64,000 nucleotides of DNA, taken from positions 123,988-187,987 of the forward strand of contig CAVQME010000009.1 of NCBI GenBank assembly GCA_963713545.1, given 5' to 3'. The notes beneath the pieces were generated by a model that was given only the letters and a program-made list of their open reading frames with translations, was not told the origin of the DNA and did not search any database. Position 1 is the first letter of the stretch. The number at the start of each line of letters is the position of its first letter. Below, in pieces: positions 53,319 to 61,367 of the stretch. A program made the translations under genes and the position numbers. Source of the DNA: CAVPLM01 sp963713545. GTDB taxonomy: Bacteria; Actinomycetota; Thermoleophilia; RBG-16-64-13.

Positions 53319-53567
53319 GTGAGGAAGAAACTCACCGTGACCATCGATGAAGACGTGTATAACGGCCTGCGCAAAGTGGTGGGACCGCGGCGTATCAGCC
53401 GGTTTCTCGAGTCGTTGGCGCGTCCACACGTGCTTCTAGCCGACATGGATGAGGCCTACGCGGCTATGGCTGCCGACGAGGCCCGCGAACGGGACGCCCT
53501 TGATTGGGCCGAAGCCACGGCTGGGGACATCGCTGGGTTCGAGGGAAACGGCAGTGCAGCGGGGTGA
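53319..53567 (+). CDS. Antitoxin of second MazF module (MazE-like)
   Basis: An 82-aa protein: RKKLTVTIDEDVYNGLRKVV and RRISRFLESLARPHVL, then an acidic tail AADEARERDALDWAEA. This matches antitoxins of the ribbon-helix-helix/AbrB-like group next to MazF. GTG start with AAAGGA upstream. It overlaps the following toxin by 14 bases. Confidence 0.8.
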   Translation: MRKKLTVTIDEDVYNGLRKVVGPRRISRFLESLARPHVLLADMDEAYAAMAADEARERDALDWAEATAGDIAGFEGNGSAAG

Positions 53568-53889
53568 GGTTTGGTGGGTTGCGTTCGGCCCATCCCAAGG
53601 TGGAGAGATCCGCAAGCAGCGACCGGCGCTCATCATCAGTAACGATGCCTCTAACCGCCATTTGAACCGGGTCCAGGTGGTGCCTCTCACCGGCAATGTC
53701 GACCGAATCTATCCCAGTGAGGCTTTGGTCGATCTGGCGGGGAGGCCGGCCAAAGCAATGGCCGATCAGCTAACCACCGTAGCCAAGGCGCGGCTTGTGG
53801 GCCTGGCCGGCCGCCTCTCGCCCTCCGACCTTCAACTCGTGGAGCGGGCAGTCACCATCCAACTTGGTTTGGCAGAGCTCGCCGGCTGA
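53554..53889 (+). CDS. MazF/PemK-type toxin (second)
   Basis: A 111-aa MazF family toxin: VQRGEVWWVAFGPSQGGEIR, KQRPALIISNDASNRHLNRV, QVVPLTGNVDRIYPSEALV, and KAMADQLTTVAKARL. Intact. GTG start at 53554 within the end of the antitoxin gene. It is clearly different in sequence from the MazF at 52882, so the two modules were probably gained independently. The 215 bases after it hold no recognised gene. Confidence 0.88.
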   Translation: MQRGEVWWVAFGPSQGGEIRKQRPALIISNDASNRHLNRVQVVPLTGNVDRIYPSEALVDLAGRPAKAMADQLTTVAKARLVGLAGRLSPSDLQLVERAVTIQLGLAELAG

Positions 53890-54103
53890 GCTCTGATCTT
53901 CAAGGCGGTCGGTGCGGGGAACGCGGGCGCCAACCAGCCGGTCGACAGATAGCCCTCATCAGTGCCCACGCGCGTCCTCCCGCGATTCATCTACGAATTC
54001 GCCGCCATACCAGTACCAAGGGTGGAGAGGAACCAGGCTCCCTCGAGTCAGACTGGACCCAACTGGCTGCATTGCGGGAGGTGACTTCGATGGTTGAGAA
54101 GAA

Positions 54104-54120
54104 GGTAGCATAATGCTACC
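54104..54120. promoter_or_regulatory. Operator-like palindrome of the MqsRA-like module
   Basis: GGTAGCAT-A-ATGCTACC is a perfect 8-base inverted repeat with a one-base centre, ending at the base before the ATG at 54121. Such a site next to the start would let the HTH antitoxin shut off its own operon. Confidence 0.6.
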
Positions 54121-54462
54121 ATGCGCACGGGCGGACGATTCAGTGTGAGCGCTGGCGGGCCCCGTTATGACCCGGCGCTCGTGCGTCGACTCGCACGCGA
54201 GAACCGGGTCGTTTCTACACTGCGAGTCGCAGGGTGGCTCATCAACCATGGTTATGACGCAAGAGAGCAGCTAACCAAGACGCTTGTTCGGGTGAGCCGA
54301 TCTGCAGTGTGGGTGGGTTCCTGCGTCCTCGCCAACGGTGAGATCGCCGACGAGTACATGTCGCGGTCGAGGGTGTCGAGTGGTACGTGAAGATCTATGT
54401 TGACGAAGAGCAGGCTGCGGTGAAACGTGTGGTCGAGCTGGTGGGAAGGAACAGCCCATTGA
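54121..54462 (+). CDS. MqsR-like toxin, frameshifted
   Basis: About 110 aa. PRYDPALVRRLARENRVVST, RVAGWLINHGYDAREQLTKT, RSAVWVGSCVLANGEIADEY and, after a shift near 54370-54385, VEWYVKIYVDEEQAAVKRVV. The final strand pattern and the following zinc-finger antitoxin resemble MqsR/MqsA modules, though overall similarity to E. coli MqsR is weak. In the sequence as read the tail runs in frame into the antitoxin, so a second small error near 54460 is likely. Confidence 0.55.
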
Positions 54463-54677
54463 TGGTCACTGCGGAGGCTGATGTGAACGTTTTTCCCAAT
54501 ACGTGCGGGGCGTGCGGCGGTACCGTATCGATCTCCTGCGACCCATTGCCAGTAGAGATGCGCGGCGAGACCATCGCAGTGAGCGGTATCGAACACGCGG
54601 TGTGCACTGACTGCGGGGAAACCTTCTTGAGCGTCGAGGCGATGGAAAAGCTCAGAAGGAAGCGATCCAGCTCATGA
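54462..54677 (+). CDS. YgiT/MqsA-type zinc-finger antitoxin (N-terminal part)
   Basis: TCGACGGTVSI (CxxC) and GIEHAVCTDCGETFLSVEAM (CxxC) form the zinc ribbon typical of YgiT/MqsA antitoxins, which bind the toxin. The exact start is uncertain because the frame is open upstream; ATG at 54462 and GTG at 54483 are candidates. It overlaps the HTH gene by four bases (ATGA), so in this locus the two halves of an MqsA-like antitoxin are separate proteins. Confidence 0.65.
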   Translation: MVTAEADVNVFPNTCGACGGTVSISCDPLPVEMRGETIAVSGIEHAVCTDCGETFLSVEAMEKLRRKRSSS

Positions 54678-55027
54678 AGCGAGCGCGGGGACTGTTGACT
54701 GCGGACGAGATCCGGGCACTGAGGCACTCGCTCGATCTTTCGCAAGCCGCGTTCGAGAAGCTGATCGGGGTCGGCCCGAAGACCGTCGTGCGTTGGGAAA
54801 AGGGCACCGTGTTTCAGAGCGCGACCGCCGACCGGCTCATGAGGCTGATCCGTGCTATGCCCGAAACCGCGGGAGTGCTCGCAAGCTCCGTGCCTTCTCC
54901 GCGATCCCCGGCCGCCCGTTCGCAGGCTCGATCGAGATCTGACGGCCCACACAGAAGACAAACCACGGTTCGTGGTGATCGGGACCATCGTCGGCAAACA
55001 CTGGTCGGCGGTTATCACCCACCGTAA
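54674..55027 (+). CDS. HTH antitoxin (MqsA C-terminal-type)
   Basis: An XRE-like HTH: LLTADEIRALRHSLDLSQAA, FEKLIGVGPKTVVRWEKGTV and DRLMRLIRAMPE, as in the C-terminal domain of MqsA. After about residue 75 the sequence becomes unrelated (Arg/Ser-rich) because it overlaps, in another frame, the end of a BrnT-like toxin; the true protein probably ended near 54910. It likely binds the palindrome at 54104-54120. Confidence 0.68.
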   Translation: MKRARGLLTADEIRALRHSLDLSQAAFEKLIGVGPKTVVRWEKGTVFQSATADRLMRLIRAMPETAGVLASSVPSPRSPAARSQARSRSDGPHRRQTTVRGDRDHRRQTLVGGYHPP

Positions 55028-55094
55028 GGACCGGATCCGGGTGATCTCCGTGCGCCGGTCCCGCGACGAGGAGGTGGCCATCTATGAAGGCTAG
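54930..55094 (+). pseudogene. BrnT-type toxin remnant (C-terminal half)
   Basis: RFVVIGTIVGKHWSAVITHR and RIRVISVRRSRDEEVAIYE match the C-terminal half of BrnT, including the RISARK-like block. The N-terminal half (normally FEWDPxKAxxNxxKH) is absent; its place is taken by the MqsA-like gene, so the toxin gene was cut, perhaps by the insertion or recombination that joined the two modules. Confidence 0.65.
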
Positions 55095-55311
55095 AGAGTT
55101 TGACGAGAAGTTCGATGCGGGCCACGATCTGACGGATAATCTCGACCTGGCGGCTGCACATCGGCCACTGCGGACGGCCCGGCGCGTGAACGTCGACTTC
55201 CCCTCCTGGATGGTCGAATCACTCGACCGCGAGGCTGAGCGTCTCGGAGTCACGAGGCAGTCGCTGATCAAGATGTGGATCGCCGAGCGGCTGGAGCGTA
55301 CGGCGTCATAG
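55084..55311 (+). CDS. BrnA-type antitoxin
   Basis: A 75-aa ribbon-helix-helix protein: EFDEKFDAGHDLTDNLDLAA and VNVDFPSWMVESLDREAERL, then GVTRQSLIKMWIAERLE, a close match to BrnA. It overlaps the end of the BrnT remnant, as in intact BrnTA operons. It is complete and may outlast its truncated toxin. The 249 bases after it, to 55560, hold no gene I recognise. Confidence 0.82.
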   Translation: MKAREFDEKFDAGHDLTDNLDLAAAHRPLRTARRVNVDFPSWMVESLDREAERLGVTRQSLIKMWIAERLERTAS

Positions 55312-55560
55312 GCGGCGCGGGCGTGACCGCGTAGAGTTGGCGCGGAACCATCGGGGTGAAGCAAGATTCGGCTGACCCCACCCCCCAGACCCCGGTGGAC
55401 CGGGTCTCCGCTCGGCCTCCGGCGGAGGGCTGCGCGCCGGCGCAAGGACGGCTTAACCTCCCCTCGCCCTCGAGCCCCCGAGATCTCTTCTCGCCCCATG
55501 TCAAGGATTTGACCCCCTCGTGCGAGTCTATGCCGAAAGCAGGACAATAGGGATGCGGAG

Positions 55561-56145
55561 ATGGGGCTGACTAAGGTGCACACGAACGGCAAAACGTTGT
55601 TGAAGGCGGGGAGCGTGACCCGTTTGAGCGACTGGCCGATGAGCGATGACAGACTCCGGGAGCGTACGCGCTACACGTGCCCTGAAGACGTGTTCGAGCA
55701 CGAGTACGTCCGTCTCGTCCAAGCCCTGGCGATCGTGGCCGGCGACCGGGAGACAGCCGCCGACGCGGTCCAAGAGGCCTTCGTCTGCCTTGTCCGCGGG
55801 TGGGACCGTCTAGCCACCTATGAGGATCCAGCCGGCTGGGTGCGTCGAGTCGCTTTGAACCAGATCCATCAGCATCAGCGCTCGATCTGGAAACAAGCCA
55901 GACTCCTGCTCAAGATCGAACAGCAGCCCACAGTGCCGGAGGAGGTCTGGTCACTTGACCCGGAGCTCTGGGAGCAGCTGAGGGCCCTGCCTCCGAAACA
56001 GCGCGCGGCGGTTGCCCTCTACTACGTGGGCGACCTGACCGCGCGCGAGGTGGCCGAAGTCATGCACGTCTCGGAGGGCACGGTCGACCAGCACCTGCAT
56101 CGCGCCCTGCGGACACTACGAGAAACACTGGAGGGACAGCGGTGA
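55561..56145 (+). CDS. ECF-type RNA polymerase sigma factor (cassette 2)
   Basis: A sigma-70 family protein of up to 194 aa: region 2 (AGDRETAADAVQEAFVCLVR, WVRRVALNQIHQHQRS) and region 4 (LPPKQRAAVALYYVGDLTAR, EVAEVMHVSEGTVDQHLHRA). The start may be 55561 or the internal ATG at 55639 (MSDDRLRER). The last codons overlap the GTG start of the next gene at 56142, matching the coupling in cassette 1. Region 4 shares the PKQRAA-ALxY and SEGxVxxHLHxA pattern with its paralogue at 48680. Confidence 0.87.
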   Translation: MGLTKVHTNGKTLLKAGSVTRLSDWPMSDDRLRERTRYTCPEDVFEHEYVRLVQALAIVAGDRETAADAVQEAFVCLVRGWDRLATYEDPAGWVRRVALNQIHQHQRSIWKQARLLLKIEQQPTVPEEVWSLDPELWEQLRALPPKQRAAVALYYVGDLTAREVAEVMHVSEGTVDQHLHRALRTLRETLEGQR

Positions 56146-58252
56146 ACGGGAACCGGCAACTCGAAGAGAGACTGAAGCGCCTCGCGGTGCCCGTGGATCC
56201 AAGCGGAGTATGGGACGTCATCGAGGGACGGGCGCAGAAGGATAAGAGAGCATCTCGGGAACGTTGGCCATTGACGGCTGGGGTTGACGAGCGGGTTGGT
56301 GGCCAGAAGCGGTCGTCCGCGCCCAGAGAAGCCTCCGCGCCGAGAGCGTCCACGCCGAGGCGGAGGAGCGGCTTGCGCATCGCGGTCTTTGCCTCCATCG
56401 CCGTCGTCCTGGTGGCCGCCGTAGCCTTGGGCGGCCTCGAAGCTTTCAAATACCTGGCGAAGCCGGACTTCGTGCTGAGGATCACCGACGACACCGACAT
56501 CGATACCGGCGGCCAGCCGACGGGGAACGACGCGCAAAGCGGGTACTGGGAGCGCCTGCCGTTGGCGCGCAGTGACGTTCCTGTCCAGACCCTGGTCATG
56601 GATCCCAGCAACACGTCGGTCCTTTACGCCCAAACCGCCGCCGGCCTGTACAAGTCGAGTGATGGGGCGGCGAGCTGGGACCAAACCCTGAGCTTCTCGG
56701 CGTTCGCGGGCCAGGTGTTCGTGGTCGCATTCGATCCCGCTTCCCCTTCGACGGTCTACATGATCGCGTGGCTGTCGGGCGGTTCTCCGGGGCTGCCACA
56801 GCTGCTTAGATCTGATGACGGCGGCGCCACCTGGGCGCACCTGACCGACGCAAGCACCCCTCGTTTAAACGGGTATTTCGAAGCTATATCGTTTGACACG
56901 GCATTCACCCCCTCCACGGTCTTCATGTTTGGGAACGACAGGTGGTGCCGCTCGACCGACCGGGGCGGGACCTGGACCGGGCTTACCGAGGAAGAAGCAG
57001 ACCAAGCTATCGGCGCCCCGGGCGCTGATAACCTTCGTCAACATGCCTATCGCGACGGAGTTTCCAGCCTGCCCGCCGCTGCGCAGCAGGCTCTTGATGC
57101 GTTCCTGGCTTCTTTTGACGGCACCGTGACCGATGCGGACACGGGCGCTGTTGTCGGCGTCGTCCCTGGCAACAACGGGCTACCTGGTGGGGTATCTGCC
57201 TCCGATGGCGCCAGGGCTGAATCGGTGATCGTTGACCCCGATCAACCCTCGATCCTCTACGCCCCGACCATGGAGGGCGTGTACAAATCCACCGACGGCG
57301 GGCGGAGCTGGAGGAAGGCGAGCACCGGCTCTCGGGGTTCCGGCGATCAGAAGATTTGTAGTCGATCCGCTTACTCCCTCGACTCTCTACGCCGCCACGA
57401 CCGCCGGCATCTTTCGATCCACCGATGGCGGAACAGAGTGGACCCTGATCCTGGCGGGCGAGGGCTCCGTGGCCCTGGCGCCCTCGACTCCATCGAGACT
57501 CTACGCTTGGACCTCCATTGGACTGTTCCGAGCGACGATGGCGGGGAGAAGTGGGCCGGGCTGACGGGCGAGGGCCTGAGCGGACCCACCGCAAGTGCGC
57601 TGCTCAGCGTCGCGGCCGACAACCCCGATATCGTGTTCGCAACGCCCCGATGGCGGCGGGCGTGACGGGCCCGGAGAGTGGTCTATCCAGATCCACCGAT
57701 GGCGGGAACACCTGGAGCGAGGTCCTTGAAGGGGCGACCTGCGTCGCCGCCGACCCGAAGACACCCTCCACCCTATTCGCTGCCGTGTCGAGCCGGGTGT
57801 TCAAATCGACAGACACGGGAGGCGCGTGGACCGTCGTTTCTCCCGAGGAGTGGGTGGATGCGGTCGTAGACATCGCGGTAGATCCGCATGACCCCTTCGG
57901 CGTCTACGCGGTCCAGTGCTCGGATACCGGCGCGTACTCGGTCTCCCGCTCCGTCGACGGGGGAGCGACGTGGCAGAAGGTCGACCTCGAAGGCCCCGCG
58001 AAGTACATCCAGCAGTTGCTGTTCGATCCTCGATCACCCGACACGCTGTACGTGCTCACGTCCCAAGTGGTCGAAAGCGTAGCGAAATCAGGCATGTATC
58101 GCTCCGTCGACGGAGGAGCCACCTGGGAGAACATCATGGGGGAGCTGCCCGACACGGGGTACCTCAACATCGTTATCGATCCCGCCTCCAGCGGAGGGCT
58201 TTACGCCACCACCACCGGCGGCGTCTTCAAGTGGGTGCAGGGCAGCAACTAG
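56142..58252 (+). CDS. One-TM protein with ten Asp-box propeller repeats (cassette 2), frameshifted
   Basis: Same plan as the protein at 49132: a cytoplasmic head of about 75 aa, one TM helix (LRIAVFASIAVVLVAAVALG), then a large external part with ten Asp boxes, e.g. LYKSSDGAASWDQT, WCRSTDRGGTWTGL, VYKSTDGGRSWRKA, IFRSTDGGTEWTLI and MYRSVDGGATWENI. It ends GVFKWVQGSN, like GLFKWVPRD of cassette 1. Frame breaks occur near 57345, 57540 and 57655. The shared box order, matching ends and same neighbours show a duplication of the whole gene set. Confidence 0.75.
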
Positions 58253-58332
58253 CACTGGTGACTTGGTACAAAGCTTGAGTTGGGGTGACCGGCGTAACCA
58301 AGGACGAGAATCCAGATCGGAGGGGGTGTGCG

Positions 58333-59378
58333 ATGGGAGCCAAGTTTCTGCCGAGCGGCACTGTAAAGGATGGCTCCTCGCCAAACGGTGGCTCCTCGCC
58401 AAACGGTGGCTCCTCGTCTCGGTCGTTGTGCTGGCCGCCGGGTTGGTGGGTCTGGTGGCCGCATGCGGCGGTGAAGAACCGATGTCGGGGGCCGAGATCG
58501 CTCAGTGGAAGACGGATGCCGTCGCCTTCGCCGACCGGTTCTACGGGGCGTGGCCGGATGTGGACGCCAGTTTCGCCCAGTTCGCCGACGATGCCACCTT
58601 CTACGACCCGGGCGATGGTGACTTCCTCATTGAGGGCAAGCAGCAGATAGTTGCGCTCCACCGGTGGATGTTCTCCAACTTTCCCGGCTTCAGGTTCCGC
58701 CAGAACGCGGTGTACCTCTCGGGGATGGCGCCGCCTACAAAGGCGTCATGGAGAACCTGTGGCCCCCCGGGGTGCCGGAGCCGGCGGATCATCCTCCGGT
58801 GGGCGGGCTCGACCTGTTCCGGTTCAAGGACGGCCTGGTAGCCAATTGGGAAATCTGGGCTGTGCCGGCGAGTCTCGAGATGCTGTCGATGGCAGTTTCG
58901 CCCCGGGTGAAGGCGGCTCCGAACAGCTGCGGGCGATCGCCGACCGGTATCTCGCGGCCTGGTCCTCGGGGGACAAGGACCGGATCGCCGCCCTCTACCG
59001 CGACGACGCCGTGTTCTCCGACACCATGCGGGGCATCCAGGCCCAGGGAGCGGCCGCCATCGGCGAGCTGGGCGACAAGCGGTTCGGGTCAGGCGGCCCG
59101 CTCACGCTCGAGGTGATCGACCTCTACGTCCAGACCAACGACGGCCTCGACACGTCTACCGAGCAACCACCCGAGCAGGGGGCCATCATCGCGGTGGGGA
59201 TCCACTACCGGTGCAACCTGGTCGTGGAGGGCGAACCGACGACCGTCGAGAGCCTCACCACCTTCGAGCTCGGCACCAGGCAGGGAAATCGTTCGCCCTC
59301 GATCCGGACGGCCTGATCACCCGGGAGGAGGTGTTCTACGACGCCGACAGCCTCCTGGCGTCCGGCCTCGTGCGGTGA
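58333..59378 (+). CDS. Lipoprotein with two SnoaL/NTF2-like domains (cassette 2), frameshifted
   Basis: The leader (WLLVSVVVLAAGLVGLVAAC, with the lipid Cys) follows a repeated WLLAKR segment. Two SnoaL-like domains follow: TDAVAFADRFYGAWPDVDAS with FADDATFYDPGD, and LRAIADRYLAAWSSGDKDRI with YRDDAVFSDTMRG. It ends near EEVFYDADSLLASGLVR at 59378. The frame breaks near 58370, 58720, 58895 and 59285. The DNA around its start matches that of the lipoprotein gene at 51330, yet the mature domains differ (SnoaL versus hydrolase): the third gene of the cassette has been exchanged. Confidence 0.7.
58371..58416 (+). repeat. 18-base tandem repeat in lipoprotein leader
   Basis: TGGCTCCTCGCCAAACGG is repeated at 58371-58388 and 58389-58406 with a further ten bases at 58407-58416, encoding repeated W-L-L-A-K-R ahead of the hydrophobic core. 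The unit is a multiple of three, so copy changes would alter leader length without a frameshift. Confidence 0.8.
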
Positions 59379-59434
59379 GTCCGGCAGCGCCTGGGTGTGG
59401 CACCCGTCAGCCCGGCAAAGGAACCGATCTCCTG

Positions 59435-61161
59435 CTATTGCGCCGAGTACACAGTCACGTGGACACTTACGGAGCCCGCGTTGTCTCCGTAGTAATCCGG
59501 CCGGTCGTTGAAGAGCAGATAGAGATCGCCGTCCCGTGGCACGGCGAAGGTCCTGTTGCTCCCCACCGGCAACAGCTGAGGCCCGATACGGGCGATCAGC
59601 TCTCCGATGGGCTCGGTGACGAGGATCACGTCGGACTCGTCCGGGTGCGGCATGACGATGCCGTCCGGTCCCCCGATGTTGCCGTTGCCCATGTCCCAGG
59701 TCCCGGAGGCCTGCACGTCCACCACGTCACCGGTGTGGACCGATCCCACACGAGTGCCGTTCTTGTCGATGGCGTTGATGGTGACGTTGTACGTGGTGGC
59801 GTTACCGGCGTTCAGGATCTTGAACTCACTGAACAAGACTTGGGCCGCGGATCCCCCTCCGTTCACGACCAAGGAAACGGCTCCGGCCTGCGGAGTGCTC
59901 GAGGAGCCGGTGAGCTGAACCACTTTGGTGCCGTTCCAGTAGCAGGCGACGGTGTTCTGTTTACCCAGGACTGCTAGGTCGGCCGGCTGCATCCCCTGGG
60001 CCACGATCCCCTGAGGCACAGGCAGAGCGACGTCGCCGGTCTCCTCCAGCTCTCCGCCGGCGCCCCACCTCGAGTACTGGAGGTGGTTGTTCGCAAGCAC
60101 CAAGAAGCGGTAACCGCCTCCCGTCGCGGGATCGCCGGTGGTCGGATCGGTCCTCACGCATATGCCGAACCCGGGGTTGGCGCCCGACAGCGGAGTGGCC
60201 GTGAACTCGGCCGTGAAATCAGCGTACAAACCGGCCAGCTTCGTCCGAGCCTCGGAAGCCTGGCCCCCGGAAGCCGCCTCTCCCACATAGCCCGCCACTT
60301 CGTAGTCGAAATGGGCGCCGCCCGTGGAAACATCCTGCCAGTTGCCGGAGGGAGTCAGAAGCTGGTCGGAGTAAAGGAGCGAACCGGGCCTGGCCCGTTC
60401 GCGCAGGTTGTAGAGCACCTGGGCCACCTCGCCTCGGGTGGAATCTTTCCAGGGGTCCCAGCCTGCTTTTCCGAACCCTGCAAGACCGTTGAGCAGCCCG
60501 TTCACCGTGGCTTTGGCAAGGTTCTCGGTGTGGGGCGGGGCGTCATATAGGAGAGCTCCTGCGACATTCGAAGTGGTGAGGACCGCCGGGGCCAGCCCTT
60601 GTGCGGCGCGGACCACCATGCTCGCGATCTGGGCCCGGGTGATGTTCTCATAGGGTCGAATCTGCCGGGACTCTTGCCTTCGGTGATCTTGTTCGACGCA
60701 CAGACGGCAACGTAGTGCGCCGGGTAGAGGGGATCGACGCCACCACCATCCACCACATCGGCGAATGGGCATACGTCGGTGAGCTTGACGGTCAGACCCA
60801 GGCTCAGGACGATCATCTTGGCGAACTGCTGGCGGATGACGGGGTCGTCCGGACGGAACGTGCCGTCCGCGTAGCCGTTGATGATCTGCGCTGACGCAAG
60901 GGCCTCGATAGCGGTCTTGTACGGCGACGAGCCAATATCAGTGAATTGGACCGAGGACGAAACGACCTCGAAAAGCACGACAGAGGCGCGAGCGTCTGTC
61001 GCCCTCAGCACACCGAACGCGAAGACCAGGGCGACCGTCAGCAATAACGTCAGCCCGGCCGGCAGCGCCGCTCGGACGGTCACACCGCCGCTACCCAGCC
61101 GGACCCGTTCGCCCATCCGCCCACCTCTTGGCGACCGGCTGACTGCTCTCGCGGTACCCAT
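59435..61161 (-). CDS. Surface protein with three SLH domains, one frameshift
   Basis: About 575 aa. A hydrophobic export helix (LPAGLTLLLTVALVFAFGVL) is followed by three S-layer homology repeats: FTDIGSSPYKTAIEALASAQ with GYADGTFRPDDPV; CPFADVVDGGGVDPLYPAHY with RFDPYENITRAQIAS; and ENLAKATVNGLLNGLAGFGK with STRGEVAQVLYNL. The C-terminal 300 residues form beta-rich carbohydrate-binding or LamG-like modules ending VSVHVTVYSAQ. One base is lost or gained near 60655 within SLH 2. SLH repeats hold proteins to cell-wall polymers. Start is uncertain among ATGs at 61182, 61161 and 61116; a promoter at 61199-61227 favours the first two. Confidence 0.8.
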
Positions 61162-61198
61162 GCCCGTCCACCCCCAGTCCATCCTTCCTTTTTCCGAA

Positions 61199-61227
61199 AC
61201 CGTAGACAGCAGCGCCATTGTTGTCAA
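61199..61227 (-). promoter_or_regulatory. Promoter of the SLH protein gene
   Basis: On the minus strand TTGACA (61222-61227) and TACGGT (61199-61204) are separated by 17 bases, a good sigma-70-type promoter, ending about 15 bases before the first candidate ATG. Confidence 0.55.
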
Positions 61228-61367
61228 GCACCGCGCGTCACTCGAGAGCCGGTCACCGGTCACCGCTGTTCCCCCTCGTGGTCTCAGCGGGACCCCGAGT
61301 TCCTCGGCTCTAAACCCTGCGCCCCGTGTGGTCGATTATCCATGGGAGGTAGTCGCAGTCCCGGGGT

